Below, one piece after another: positions 42,599-54,022 of a stretch of 64,000 nucleotides of DNA. The notes below the pieces were generated by a model that worked only from the letters and a program-made list of their open reading frames with translations, was not told the origin of the DNA and made no database searches. Source of the stretch: Pilasporangium apinafurcum (taxonomy: Eukaryota > Oomycota > Peronosporomycetes > Pythiales > Pythiaceae); contig BCKE01000017.1 in NCBI GenBank assembly GCA_001600495.1, positions 450,977 to 514,976 of the forward strand. Reading direction: 5' to 3'. Each line of letters begins with the position of its first letter. Within the stretch, counting starts at the first letter, position 1. The position numbers and the translations under genes were made by a program.

Positions 42599-44260
42599 TT
42601 AGGCATAAGCCTCAACTTCGCGTTCCACGACAAATTCCTCAGCAACTGGTTCGACGTTGAGGTATGGTACTTCAGGCAAGTACTCACCCTTTGGCACGTA
42701 GTGGCGAGGGAGATCAAGTGTGGTCCATACATCCTCAAGTGCCGCCATGAGGTCTTCCACCATTTCCGGAGTGTGTGTGGGCAACGGCGTCAAACGAAGA
42801 CGCTCTTCACCACGTGGTACAGTAGGGAAGTTGATCGGCTGCACGTAGATGTGGTGCTTCTCCATCAAGATGCGAGACGCTTCCTTGACCTTTTCAGGGT
42901 CACACACCATGACCGGGATGATATGGCTCACACTAGGAAGAAGCGGGAAACCAGCATCAATGAGACGCTTCTTGAGCGACGACGACAAAGTGTGCATGGC
43001 CGTACGCTCCGCTTGGCTCTCCTTCAAGTGAGAGACAGATGCACGTGCACCAGCGGCCAGCATGGGTGGAATTGAGGTCGTGAAAATGAACCCAGAGGCG
43101 GTCGAACGCATGGCATCAACCATCGCAGCTGAACCAGCGACGTAGCCGCCCATGATACCGTAGCCCTTGGCGAGTGTACCGGTTACCATGGTAATGCGAT
43201 GCAAACAGTTGTCACGCTCAGCGACACCAGCACCACGGTTACCATACAATCCAACAGCATGGACTTCATCATTGAAGGTCATAGCACCATATTTATCAGC
43301 CAAGTCACATATCTCATGGAGAGGTGCGACAGTGCCTTCCATGGAGTTGACACTCTCAAATAAGATAAGCTTTGGGGCGCTTGGATCAACAGCGTTGGCT
43401 TCCTGTAGTTTGGCCTCAAGATCTTGCATATCATTGTGCTTGTAAATATATTTTCTCGCCCCACTGTGCTTAATGCCTTGAATCATAGAGGCATGGTTCA
43501 GAGCATCGGAAATCATGATCAAGTTGGGGAAAACCTTCGTCAATGTGCTGATCACCGAATCGTTAGCAACGTAGCAGGATGTGAACAAGAGTGCAGCCTC
43601 CTGTTGGTGCAGATCTGCCAATTCAGATTCCAACATAACGTGTTGATGGTTCGTGCCCGAGATGTTACGAGTGCCACCCGCACCCGCACCCGCCTGCAAC
43701 AGGTAGTCTTGCATCGCACCAACAACCTTTGGATGTTGACCCATGCTCAGATAATCATTGCTGCACCACGCGACTACTTCCTTCGTTTTACCATCTGTTT
43801 GGTTATGTGTGGCAATTGGGAACCGGCCGCGTTGACGTTCCAGGTCGGCAAACTCACGGTACCGGCCTTCACGTTTGATCTTGGCGATGATATCAGCAAA
43901 TCCGTTGGTGTACTGCTGAGTGGACAGACCGCCAATACGCACCTGCTGAGTAGGGGACGTGCGGAACGCTGCGACAGCGGAGGCATATCCACGGCTAGTT
44001 TGTTGCTTCTGCTTCATTTCCTTCAATTCAGCCATGCGCTTCAACGTCGCTTCGGTTGTTGACGATGACACATGAGCCTGGGAGCTGCTTCCCCCCGCGG
44101 CGGCACCCATCACGGATGACATGTGGGGACAGAGCTTGGCCAACTGGGAGATGTTAGGTAACAATGCCGCACGTGCTGTAGGGAGTGCGTGCATGAACGG
44201 GCAGCGAGAAGCTGCTTGCATACGCGAAGCGGCCACAGAAGCGCGAGTCAACGGAGCCAT
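42599..44260 (-). CDS. ALAS: 5-aminolevulinate synthase, mitochondrial
   Basis: A single exon encodes 553 residues from the ATG at 44260 ([15 protein letters not shown]); the frame is open further upstream, but the basic, Ala/Arg-rich start fits a mitochondrial targeting peptide. ALAS condenses glycine and succinyl-CoA with PLP to make 5-aminolevulinate, the first step of heme synthesis in the C4 route. Family motifs: [40 protein letters not shown], and [12 protein letters not shown] with the PLP lysine (relatives have GKAFG). The N-terminal region has two CP motifs, RCPFM and LCPHM, which are heme-regulatory motifs in animal ALAS. The family occurs in alphaproteobacteria and non-plant eukaryotes, so a C4 route here fits a non-photosynthetic protist. 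Confidence 0.93.
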   Translation of the reverse strand: MAPLTRASVAASRMQAASRCPFMHALPTARAALLPNISQLAKLCPHMSSVMGAAAGGSSSQAHVSSSTTEATLKRMAELKEMKQKQQTSRGYASAVAAFRTSPTQQVRIGGLSTQQYTNGFADIIAKIKREGRYREFADLERQRGRFPIATHNQTDGKTKEVVAWCSNDYLSMGQHPKVVGAMQDYLLQAGAGAGGTRNISGTNHQHVMLESELADLHQQEAALLFTSCYVANDSVISTLTKVFPNLIMISDALNHASMIQGIKHSGARKYIYKHNDMQDLEAKLQEANAVDPSAPKLILFESVNSMEGTVAPLHEICDLADKYGAMTFNDEVHAVGLYGNRGAGVAERDNCLHRITMVTGTLAKGYGIMGGYVAGSAAMVDAMRSTASGFIFTTSIPPMLAAGARASVSHLKESQAERTAMHTLSSSLKKRLIDAGFPLLPSVSHIIPVMVCDPEKVKEASRILMEKHHIYVQPINFPTVPRGEERLRLTPLPTHTPEMVEDLMAALEDVWTTLDLPRHYVPKGEYLPEVPYLNVEPVAEEFVVEREVEAYA

Positions 44261-45480
44261 TGCGATAGTTGGTCTTCCTGTTTTTTTTTCCGACGGAGGA
44301 GAAGCTCTTTGACGTGCTGTGTCGGTGATCAGTTGCAAAATGAACGCAAACGGCAGCACAACCACCACACAGTGCGCTGATGAAGGGACGGTGGAGGAGG
44401 GGAGAGGAGCAAAAGGGGTAGGGAATTGTCAGTGGTTTATAAATTGATCAGTCAGATGTCTCCCCTCCCGTTTGCAACTGGTATACAAATTTCTAGTGTT
44501 GGACCATCAGAATGGGATTTGAATAAACCAGTCAGATATGTGGCTTGCAGCTGTTTTTGTGGATAGAAACCACCAGCCCGGTTAATGCCAGGGTTTTTAC
44601 CGGACGAATCCAACTCCCCACGCGTTTGTGGCTAGATAGTGTCTGAGGAAGCGGATGACGATTTGTCGAAGAAAGGAGAACGTTAATCCCCATCCGTTTC
44701 ATCATCGATCATGCGTGTGTCTTGGAATTCCTGTCGATCGTCAGTGTGGAAAGATTTTAAATGTGATGGGAGCATTTCAAACACACAATACAACATTTGA
44801 AAGTAAATGCACCGTCGGGATACTAATACAGTACGTTCAAACGTGGATCGATTACGTAGTCTGTTTTGACAGAATGATGCGGCAGTTGGAAAAAAAAAAG
44901 GTAACAGTTAACGTCCAATTGCATGAAGATCGTATCAAGATGCTAAGGCAGTTATATTTGAATGCAACCATGTGGCCATCTGGCGGCTTCCAATGCACCA
45001 CCCGCTTGACCTTAGAGTGCTCATTTCCGATCATCTCGGCCCATCTCAGTAGGTAACACATGAAAGACACTGCCTGGTTGCCCGGTGGTGCGGACAACAT
45101 ATCCACTTCTGCTCGTAATCTTGCGTGAAATGTGAATGCCAATTTCGCCACTCTTCTCGAAATAATAGAACCGATCAATCTAGGTTCAAAATGGCATAGC
45201 GCATAAATTCAGATGGGATAGATGACCTCTTTTTTTCGGAGGATGCTAGGTGCAGGCCTAATCCATGTCCGTCCATGTTTGGATGCACTTGGTTGCATTT
45301 TTGTCATCGTTGCGTGTCCATGTCCTGCCTTTCAAAACCTTCATCATCAGATCTGAATCTGAGTCTCACCCAACATATTGGATAACTGTATAACCCGTTA
45401 TAAGTTAATACCTTTATAAATGAATAGTTCACAAAAATCCTAACCTCTCTTAAATCGCAGATCTCAAAGACACCGACAAC
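44261..45480. other. Divergent intergenic, with one doubtful ORF
   Basis: Some 1.2 kb between ALAS (-) and YJU2 (+). The minus frame at 44852-45178 has a mildly protein-like stretch (FHARLRAEVDMLSAPPG, HWKPPDGHMVAFKYNC) and the plus frame at 44655-45056 overlaps it. Neither has a family match or splice partners. A CCATC/GATGG-rich leader precedes ALAS. Confidence 0.35.
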
Positions 45481-46371
45481 ATGGGTGAACGGAAGGTGTT
45501 GAACAAGTACTTTCCGCCAGACTTCGATCCGTCGCTGGTGCCGCGGCGAAAACGCCCAAAGAATGAGCAGATTGAGGTGCGTATGATGCTGCCATTCTCG
45601 ATCCAATGCAACACCTGTGGCGAGTATATGTATCGCGGCAAAAAATTCAATTCGAGGAAGGAAGAAGTCTTGGAAGAAACTTATCATGGCATCCGCATCT
45701 ACCGGTTTTACATCAAGTGCATCACCTGTTCATCTGAGATCACATTTAAGACCGATCCAAAACGTGGTGATTACACGGCAGAGCATGGCTGCCAGCGAAA
45801 TTTTGAACCTTGGCGTGAAAATGAGGACGAGCAAGAAGCAGCTTTGTTGAAACGTCAGGAAGAAGAGAAAGGTGATTCCATGAAGGCATTGGAGAATCGT
45901 ACACTGGATTCTAAGCGAGAGATGGATATCTTGGATGCACTTGACGAAATCAAGGCTATCAATCAGAGACATGCCAGGATAGATACTGACAGTTTGCTAC
46001 AACAGCATGCAGAATCAGGGAAGTTGGCCAAAGAAGAAGAACAGAAACAGCTCGAAGAAGATCAATTAGCGGCTAAGCGCGCGTTCCAAAAGAAACGAAC
46101 GCTGAAAGAAATGACAGAAGGAAATAATAAACAGAACTCCGACAGTAATCCTCCACCTGTGAAGAAAGCGAACACGACGAGTGACTTCACCTCCGTGAGT
46201 ATAGTCAAGCCAGAAGAAAAGAAAAACCCCGCCATCACAGTCGTTGTGAAAAAGAAAGTCACCTCTAATGGCAACACGACAAGCAATCTAGCCAAGCAGA
46301 AGAAGAAAACACCAGCAAAATCTGTAGCGACCAGTTTAGTTGCAGAGTACAGTGATAGCAGTGATGATTAA
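45481..46371 (+). CDS. YJU2: YJU2/CWC16 (CCDC94) splicing factor
   Basis: A single exon encodes 296 residues. The N-terminus MGERKVLNKYFPPDFDPSL is the family signature. A four-cysteine zinc site is formed by CNTCGEYMYRGKKFNSRKE and FYIKCITCSSEITFKTDP, followed by DYTAEHGCQRNFEPW. Beyond residue 125 come a coiled coil (NEDEQEAALLKRQEEEK) and a basic, low-complexity tail with KKKTPAKS and an acidic end. YJU2 enters the spliceosome after Prp2 action and promotes the first transesterification by docking the branch helix. Length, domain order and start all agree with orthologs. Its presence suits a genome rich in introns. Confidence 0.95.
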   Translation: MGERKVLNKYFPPDFDPSLVPRRKRPKNEQIEVRMMLPFSIQCNTCGEYMYRGKKFNSRKEEVLEETYHGIRIYRFYIKCITCSSEITFKTDPKRGDYTAEHGCQRNFEPWRENEDEQEAALLKRQEEEKGDSMKALENRTLDSKREMDILDALDEIKAINQRHARIDTDSLLQQHAESGKLAKEEEQKQLEEDQLAAKRAFQKKRTLKEMTEGNNKQNSDSNPPPVKKANTTSDFTSVSIVKPEEKKNPAITVVVKKKVTSNGNTTSNLAKQKKKTPAKSVATSLVAEYSDSSDD

Positions 46372-46487
46372 TTGAGGGAGCAATGATCAAGATGCGAGAA
46401 TTTCTTTCTTCGGATTTATCAAATGCACCATATCTTCTAAAATCTCCATATCTTCATTGAAAATGCTCTTCCTGCTTCAGTCTGATT

Positions 46488-47651
46488 TTACTGATTTGGT
46501 TCATATGGCGTGAGCAAATTCTCCGAAAACGCGGTCAACGACGCGACGCCACGTACTTCTTCGTTTAGTAGCGGCATTTCCACGACGTGGAAGTCTTCGT
46601 ACAGATCGTAGATTTGATCAATATATTTCTGTTGCATTTTCTGTCGGGCAATGCAATTCTTGCAAGTCGTGCTTTCTTCTGGGTAAAGAACTTGATTGAC
46701 CACGATGTTGTGCACATCAATGTCATACTTGGTCAATTCCTGCACCAACCGCTCAGTCTCGTAAAGCGAGAGAAACTCGGGGATGCACACACACACAAAC
46801 GTCGTCCGATCTGGGTCTTTAAACGTGGCGTTTACTTTCTGAATCACTTCACGGGTCTGTTCCAACTTGCCGAGTAGCATTTCCTGGGAAGGCAATGCGC
46901 CACCAAGCAGAGCCGAGAATTGTGAAAACATACCCGAGAATTGATTCTTCAACGAAAGAATCTTGTCAAACGCTTTATCTAACGCTGTGGGAAAGCTCAG
47001 CAGCCGCAGGGTATGACCCGTGGGCGCCGTATCAAACACAATCACCGAGTAATCCATGTTTTGCACTTGCTTCATCAGTTCAGCAAAGCTCATGGCTTCA
47101 TCGATACCCGGAATCGAATTCGTCAGATCCTTCATGAACGACGCCATGCCGGAATTGTCACGCACACCATCAGCATTCATCTCTTCCAGCTGTATCAACC
47201 GTCATAAAATAACGCATTGAAGTCAATCGCTTTGGTACGCTCCAGTTAGATAGTGATTACTTACGTCTACATTAGGGTCGATTTCCATAACAGCGAGGTT
47301 CGAGAAGCCATTGACCAGCGTGGGTTCCCGCGTGAATTTTTGTCCAAATGCATCGCTAAGAAATAAAATTAACATCAATATTAATCAACTAATCCATGCC
47401 GTTCGATATGTGCACCCTCCCCCTACATGCAAATGAGGAGCTACAGTTATATAGAAAACGTACCTGAGATTATGAGCAGGATCGGTCGAGACAATCAACA
47501 CCTTTTCGCGCTCCATCGCGAGACGGATACCCAAGCAGCAGGATGTCGTGGTCTTCCCCACACCACCTTTCCCTCCCACGAAGATCCATTGCAGCGTCTT
47601 CTGCGCCACCAGGTTCCGCAGGCTCGCTTCTGGGACTTCACCTTCTGCCAT
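46488..47651 (-). CDS. GET3: GET3/ASNA1 ATPase for tail-anchored protein insertion
   Basis: Exons 47651-47464, 47355-47265 and 47189-46488 join in phase to 326 residues. Motifs: the deviant P-loop [13 protein letters not shown] with its signature Lys, switch [14 protein letters not shown], switch [27 protein letters not shown], and CKNC, the zinc-binding CxxC of the homodimer. GET3 captures the C-terminal anchors of membrane proteins in the cytosol and hands them to the ER receptor. The hydrophobic groove helices ([15 protein letters not shown]) are present, so it belongs to the eukaryotic GET3 type, not arsenical pump ATPase. Length is typical (about 330). Confidence 0.95.
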
Positions 47652-47821
47652 TTTTCACTTTGTTCGTCTGTTACCTGATAGAAATGGGGGACATTTGTCG
47701 TTCCTATCACACCAATTACAATAAATATACTATTTTGTGTAATTAAATATTATTGACTCCCAGGGAGTCAATTATGCTCCTCTTGTGGCTGCCATCAGTG
47801 TGGGAAATAACAGCATCAAAG

Positions 47822-48199
47822 ATGAGTGCTTCACTGCTGCGAACTGCCTTGACCGGGCGGTCGGTGGTGCTAGCGCCACGGGCGAGCGCGACGGTCGCGT
47901 CCACTGCACAACGTTCGATCTTTATCCAAGTACGCGAAGGTCAGGATGCTGAGCGTGTCGCGAACCGACTGCACGGTATCATGAACGAAGACGGAATCAT
48001 GAAGACGCTCGCGCGGAAACGCTTTCACGAAAAGAAATGGCAAAAGCGCAAGCGAAAAGCCGAGGAACAAACGATCCGTCACGCGAACCGACGCATTGGC
48101 TCCATGATTGACTTCATTCTACAGCGCAAGAAGGCGTACGTGTGCTCTGCTCAATGTATTGATGTGATTACTTTGTATGGTGAATTTGACTATTATTAA
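47822..48199 (+). CDS. MRPS21: Mitochondrial small-subunit ribosomal protein bS21m
   Basis: The ATG at 47822 starts MSASLLRTALTGRSVVLAP, a typical mitochondrial presequence; an upstream in-frame ATG at 47753 is less likely. The core IFIQVREGQDAERVANRLH, then GIMKTLARKRFHEKKWQKRK is the bS21 fold with its basic helix. Family proteins are 70-130 residues. The C-terminus after RKKAY may be an artefact: a donor (TAC|GTGTGC) at about 48139 suggests an intron and a different ending. The start lies about 170 bp from the divergent GET3 start, so the two share an upstream region. Confidence 0.8.
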   Translation: MSASLLRTALTGRSVVLAPRASATVASTAQRSIFIQVREGQDAERVANRLHGIMNEDGIMKTLARKRFHEKKWQKRKRKAEEQTIRHANRRIGSMIDFILQRKKAYVCSAQCIDVITLYGEFDYY

Positions 48200-48643
48200 C
48201 GCTGTGCTTTTGATCTTCGTGATTCTCTACCAGTGGTTTCTAAGAAGCTGGTTAATTAGGCAACTACGGTCCGATGTTTAGGTTGCTAGGCGAGGAAGAG
48301 GAAAAAATGTGTAGAGATGATTATCATCCATCAGTATACAGGATTGGCGAGTGACCACCGATAGTATTTACTATCGAACGTTGAATATCCCTTGCCTTCG
48401 CTTTGCATTTGCTTATTTTGCCTCAGTACTTGATTGTATCTTACTCCTCTGCATACCAGTTTTGATAAAACCAGGCAGATTGAGTAGCGCTCTTCCGGGC
48501 ACGTGTTTATGACGGTACACATGCTCGGCCAGGCAAGTATGTATTGCGTTTTGGACTACAACTGTTTATTATCCAACGAATAAGCAATATGAAGACTGTT
48601 TTCCTGAAGATACAAAGACAAATAGAGAGTAACGGTCTCCTTA
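48200..48643. other. Intergenic, convergent 3' ends
   Basis: About 440 bp between bS21m and ASL. It may hold the last exon of bS21m (possible acceptor at CTACCAG near 48231). A 63-codon minus ORF is not supported. Confidence 0.4.
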
Positions 48644-50193
48644 TCAGGCAGTGCCCGTGCCAAGCCACTGCTTAATATCGGCGATTTGCTTCGCGACGGA
48701 ACTCTTGCTCGTACCGCCAGTCACGTTCTTGCGCTCGACACTGACATCAAAGTCCCATACGGCCATGACATCGTCTTCAAACTTTTCATGCAACGACTTG
48801 AGTTCTTCAAATGTCAGTTCGTTCAGCGGCTTGCGCTTGTCTTCTGCGAGCCGTACGGCTGCACCAGCAACGTGGTGGGTTTCTCGGAATGGCACACCTT
48901 TTCGCACCAAATACTCAGCCAAGTCGGTCGCCAACATCTCTGTCACGAGGAAGGATCGCATCTTTTCGCCATGAGGCGTCATCGTAGCCAACACTCCCGT
49001 AGCAATTTGGAGACAATCTTGAATGGTGTCGATGACGTAAAAGAGCGCGTCCTTGTCTTCTTGGATATCTTTGTTGTACGATCGTGGCAAGCCCTTCAAT
49101 GTGACTAAGAAGCCGTTCAAACGGCCAATGACACTACCCGACTTGCCACGAAGCAGTTCAAGCGCATCAGGGTTTTTCTTTTGCGGCATCAAACTGCTAC
49201 CAGTGCTATAAGCGTCGGCCATCGTCACAAATTTCTGTTTAAAAAAGAACATGAATCAATATTGGTAGCAAAGTATTTCGCAATAAAAAATGGCTGGAAC
49301 GTACCAGAGTGTTGTAGATAATGAGATCTTCAGCCATTTGTGAGAAGTGCACCATCAGCATTGACGCCCAGAACATAAACTCTGCAATGAAATCGCGATC
49401 GCAAACCGCGTCCAAACTATTGGGCGTGATGTTACTGAACCCCAGTGACTTGGCGAGTGCTTCTCTATCCAAACCGAATGAGTTACCTGTAATCAGCCAT
49501 ATACGTCTAAGTCAAACCATTTCAAGCACAAAAATTGATGCAACAACTAATGCAAAACATATACACACCTGCGAGCGCTCCACTGCCAAGCGGCAGGTAA
49601 TCCACGCGCTTAGTCAAATCCGTCAGTCGTTCTGCATCGCGGTGCAACGGTGCTACATGCGAAAGTACCCAATGCGAGAACCGGATTGGTTGTGCTGGTT
49701 GCAGATGCGTGAAACCAGGCATGAGCAGTTCAATGTGATCCTCCGCGAGTTGTGTCGCCGTGCCGATGAATTCTTTTAGCGCAGCGTCAATAACCTTGAT
49801 GACGCTTTTCAAGTAAATTCGCACATCGGTTGCGACTTGGTCGTTGCGACTGCGACCAGTGTGCAACTTGCCACCAACCGCACCGATCAGCTCAGTCAAG
49901 CGACGCTCATTTGCCGTGTGGATATCTTCGTCGCCTTCTTTAATCACAAACGTATTGTTCTTCCATTCTTCTTTAACTTTCTCCAATCCTGCGACGATTT
50001 CGTCCGCTTCCTGAGCGTTTAACACGCCGCTCTTGACGAGTGCGTGCGCGTACGCCTGACTGCCTTCGAGATCGGCTTGCCACATGCGTTTGTCCACGGA
50101 CAACGACTCGTTGAACTTGTCCATGACCGGATCGACTTTACCACGGAAGCGACCGCCCCACAGCTTTTTCTCTCCCTTCGGTGCGTCCGTCAT
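48644..50193 (-). CDS. ASL: Argininosuccinate lyase
   Basis: Exons 50193-49569, 49486-49305 and 49234-48644 join in phase to 465 residues, the usual size. The ATG at 50193 gives MTDAPKGEKKLWGGRFRGK; the frame is open upstream to 50289 but only from a GTG. Motifs: LHTGRSRNDQVATD (conserved region 1), PGFTHLQPAQPIRFSHW, and the fumarase-superfamily signature GSSLMPQKKNP. The enzyme splits argininosuccinate into arginine and fumarate, the last step of arginine synthesis, and works as a homotetramer in the cytosol. The serine of GSSLMPQKKNP, thought to be the catalytic base, is kept. No targeting peptide is evident. Confidence 0.96.
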
Positions 50194-50799
50194 ATTTTTC
50201 TTCTCTTGCGTGTAACTCTTCTTTCCACTTGCTGCCTTTGTGGCTTTTTCAGATCTGCCACCAGCAAAACCATAAGGAAAGAAGATCACATGTATCGTTC
50301 CTGTTTATTTATGGGCTTTATTCCAATTTTCCACAAAAGTATTGCCTGTTACTTGGTAAAATTATTGCAATTGAATTATTTTGTGACAACATATTTATTT
50401 ACGAGGTTGAGGTAACGACCATCACTCCTGGCGTGTGGTGCATCAAATCGTTTTGTTATGATGCATGCCAGAACAGAGATGCTGTGTGCTTTGTTATCCA
50501 CAAGAACATGCGCACACAAATATCCTGAAGATGTGCTTTATAGAGCAACACACTATCTGAATGGATATACAAGCTGTAATTTCTTGTTATTATAATGAAG
50601 AGGTCAGGTCGGGATGATGATGAATGTATAATGTCAAATGGAGTTGTGCAAATGCTCAGCACTTTTGGAGCCAAACCGCAGATTTTTTTCGCAAGTCTTG
50701 TCATCACCTCCTGAACTGGACGTATTTTAGGTGGTTTTTGCTTTCTATTTTGGGTTGCTTAGTGATAACCCAATCAGAAGTGCAATTGTGCCAAGGAAA
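50194..50799. other. Intergenic, divergent promoters of ASL and the methyltransferase gene
   Basis: About 600 bp. Open frames on both strands (50181-50528 and 50456-50707) are short and unrecognised. A+T-rich. Confidence 0.4.
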
Positions 50800-52449
50800 A
50801 TGACAGATAGTGCCACTGGTGGAGAGGACAAGTGCACATGGGATTCGCTTGCGGTGTGGGAAGCGTCGGGCTTTCTGGCGTTCCTACAGGCACACGCTAT
50901 CCAGCGAAGCGATCTCATCGCTCATAGCACGACTGGAAACCATGTCGAGCAGCGTTTTTTCCGGTCAGAAATCGAGTTTGTCCAGCACACATGAATGCGT
51001 ATTTGTATAGGATGCGCACTGACTGCTGCTCCTTATATCTCTGTAGATTGAAGCGTTCATCACGTCATACAGAGGCAGAGTTACTAGATGAGTTGGTGAA
51101 AAGCCTCAGTGATCAAGATATCCAACGACTAGATGGAGAAAGAAACAGCAACGAAGGAATTCGGCCAATTCGAGTGGATTGGTTGCCTCACTTTTACAGT
51201 CTTCCAGTAACGACCCCGTTGGCACGAATTGACTTGTATCGTCGCGGTGAACTGTACGGAATTGATATTTCCAGTGGTTACGCCGTGACATTACTTAATA
51301 TTCAACCAGGTAAGGATGGATATTGTTGCTGCTACTCGTCTGAGCCCAACATATATTCATATAAATTTGGTCTAATCACAATAGGAGAGCATGTGCTGGA
51401 TCTATGCTGCGCGCCTGGAGCCAAATTGACTATGATTGCTGATATGCTGGGTATGCGTGGGAGCGTCACAGGCGTCGATTTTTCCAGGCAACGGCTCAGT
51501 GCCTGCAAGCAACTCGTGCACAAGTACAAGCTCATTCACCCACTTGCCATTGAAGATACTGCGGGCGAGAATTCTGACCACAGTATTAAAGATGCAAATG
51601 CATCACTACCATCAGAAGTAGAACAAACCGAAACATCAGTACCACGACTATCACTACCGTGGCGTTGTCGACTCTTCCATGCCGATGGTCGCACGTTTAA
51701 CATCGGACCGAAAACCGAATGCGACCAAATCGATGGTCTTGAAACATTGTTAGATACGGAAGAGATCGCGGCGCGAGGCAGTAAGTTCGGTCAACATCAA
51801 CGCAAGCGGAAAAACAAAAGTGCACGTGCACGCGACCGGAAGCGACCGAAATTGCTGGTCGTGGACGAAACACTGTACGATAAAGTCCTGGTCGACGCGG
51901 AATGTACGCACGACGGCTCGATTCGTCATCTACAGCGATTGGATTCACCCGAGAAATGGGAGACGTATGTAGCAGATCATCTGAACATCCAAGAAATCAA
52001 TCGAATCTTGAAGCTTCAGCACGATTTGATCCGGTAAGCAACCGGTGTGAGTCATTGACAAAGCACAAATTCACCATGTTTGACTGTCTTGTTGGTGTTG
52101 TTTGGTAGGAATGGGTTCAAAATGCTCAAGGCGGGTGGGACAATGATATACAGCACGTGTAGCCTGTCAATCAAGCAAAACGAAGACATCGTTTCCTCTT
52201 TTTTGGAGGACGAGAAGAGCGCAACGATAATACCAATCAGTCGCGATGGAATTCCGTGCCAGGTATAGCCAACGCCAGCACGACTATTGGACAAGGGTAT
52301 ATCCTCAATGAGTGTCTAATTGGATATTTATCGTGCACGTGTAGGAGGGAAGAATCCCTGGGTCAGTTCGCTTCACTCCATCAAACCATACAAGCGGATT
52401 GTTTATAGCGAAGATTCGTAAAGCCGATATAGAAGCACCATCAGTCTAA
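50800..52449 (+). CDS. NSUN-type RNA (cytosine-5) methyltransferase
   Basis: Five exons (50800-50963, 51047-51309, 51385-52033, 52109-52262, 52345-52449) join in phase to 444 residues. Motif I is DLCCAPGAKLTMIAD, with VTGVDFSRQRL next. Motif IV reads LVDAECTHDGS; relatives have DAPCT, so the Pro before the Cys is a Glu here. Motif VI is YSTCSL, which carries the catalytic Cys, and the end (RFTPSNHTSGLFIAKI) matches the HxxDGFF-like close of the family. A Lys/Arg-rich insert (KRKNKSARARDRKRPK) between motifs could bind RNA or act as a nuclear or nucleolar signal. The protein should methylate tRNA or rRNA, but the exact family member is unclear. Confidence 0.8.
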
Positions 52450-52604
52450 TTTCAAGCAATTACATTTCAAAAAAGCTGCTGTCGATCAATCTTTATTTGT
52501 TCTGATCTTGATTGTTCTCTTAACCTCAGAAGACCATACGAGATACCAAAGTACGAGTATCTCAGGGAGGACTTCCTGTTTTTTCTTTGGGTTCGATTCA
52601 ATAG

Positions 52605-52900
52605 CAAAAGTTAGCTAAGACTAGATAATCGCGGAGTAGGCGGCTCTGACACCTGAATGCGATGAATAAGTGTTCATTCTTGAGAAAGATGTTTCTAGTG
52701 TGATCTTTGCCTTCCTTTCGCACCGATACTATTGCACCACGCTTTCTGGACAATTGCTTTGATTTTCCATGCACTACCATCGCTTCGCATCCGTTCTTGA
52801 AAAGAAGAATGGCACTGAAAAGAGTTCATTGCGAAGAATTGGAAACCAGTTTCTGGTTTTATCGATGTGGATCTGTTCACTTTAACAAGCAATCCGCGAG
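52605..52900 (-). mobile_element. Fanzor2/TnpB-like relic, copy C (internally deleted)
   Basis: On the minus strand the sequence VSVRKEGKDHT is joined straight to RNIFLKNEHLF, so the zinc-ribbon part found in copy A is missing here. DNA similarity to copy A continues upstream (to about 52900), and the 3' end keeps the CTTAGCTAACTTTTG motif (52605-52619 in inverse) and one of the two stem-loops in decayed form. The copy follows the methyltransferase gene. It is clearly dead. Confidence 0.7.
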
Positions 52901-54022
52901 CCAACGGTGCCAGTTTTCAGTTGTTTTCCTAAACTCAAAAAATCCGCAACTGCCTTTTAGCACATAATATTTTGGCATAGGATAGTTTTTTATTTGTAAT
53001 GATGAACAAAGCAAACAGCGTTCAAATCGAACTAGTGGTTGTCGAGTAATTAGCAGTCAAAGATGAGTATTCGCTTCCATTTTGGCATTGTTTTAGCTTG
53101 ATGGTCATCGTTTTTATTTCTTTTGATTCATAATTCGTTTCATATATGTCATTTACCCTAACCATATTGAATAAAATGAGCTCTAATATTGTCAAGAGTG
53201 TTTGTCGTCCAAGTAATTTGGCGGCAATCTTCGAGTTATTGGTGCAATACTGTTGGTGTCTTAAGCCACTCTTCAGCACTTGAGTTCCATACTATGTGCT
53301 ACAGAGTATATCATTGGACAAAAATGGTATTGTGGTATTTTTTATGTTCTGAACGACCTTGAGAATCGCAAAATCGATGACCATCTGACAGAAAATGCAA
53401 ATTTTGTCGTACCAGTTCTCCTCTCTGGATGCTACGACTTGGATAATAATCACGGGAAACAAGTTTTCTTGGACGGATCTGTTTCGAACTGCCACACATT
53501 TTCGTAGAGCACGAATAGCGGATTTTTTGGATTTTGGCCAACCTAAGAATTAGGCTGTTTTTGGCTCCCTTGACTTGCGGATTGCTTGTTAAAAACCACG
53601 TCAAAATGTATCCAACAGGTAGGTTGAGTTGGTATCATAAGAAGTCAGATCCACGTCTGTTGTCGACGTGCTTGATTACTCAGCTCTAGCCAACTGACGG
53701 AAACATATGAATGGCTCATTCGCTTGACATGTGTAGTCATGTGCCGTTAGTGCATGCGCATAGTTACCATCAGCGATCAATCGTTCCTTCTCTTGTACTG
53801 TGATCACCCGCAATTTGGTTTCCCAAGGGAACCCTAAGAAAACCATATAAATATCTTAAATAACGGTTTTAATCATGAATAAAGCGTTAATTATGGATTA
53901 TCATATTTTCACTCACATAACCCAGCACAATAAAGGAGCAACAGCGCAGAATGTCGATGACCATCACTCTTGTATTCTTTTTCCTGAGCAGCTACATCCC
54001 GATACCTCCCTAAAGCTCGAAA
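52901..54022. other. Gene-poor stretch, no supported gene
   Basis: About 1.1 kb. Several ORFs of 60-97 codons exist on both strands (53022-53604), but they overlap and none has a domain. The start of ATG16 is preceded by an A+T-rich leader. Confidence 0.45.

Noticed and set aside
44852-45178. 108-codon minus ORF with a PPDG phrase
   Set aside because: Slightly protein-like but unsupported by splice partners or any family pattern.
53022-53604. Overlapping ORFs on both strands, examined as a possible retroelement or host gene
   Set aside because: No reverse transcriptase, integrase, capsid or terminal repeat was recognised, and the frames are short and overlapping.
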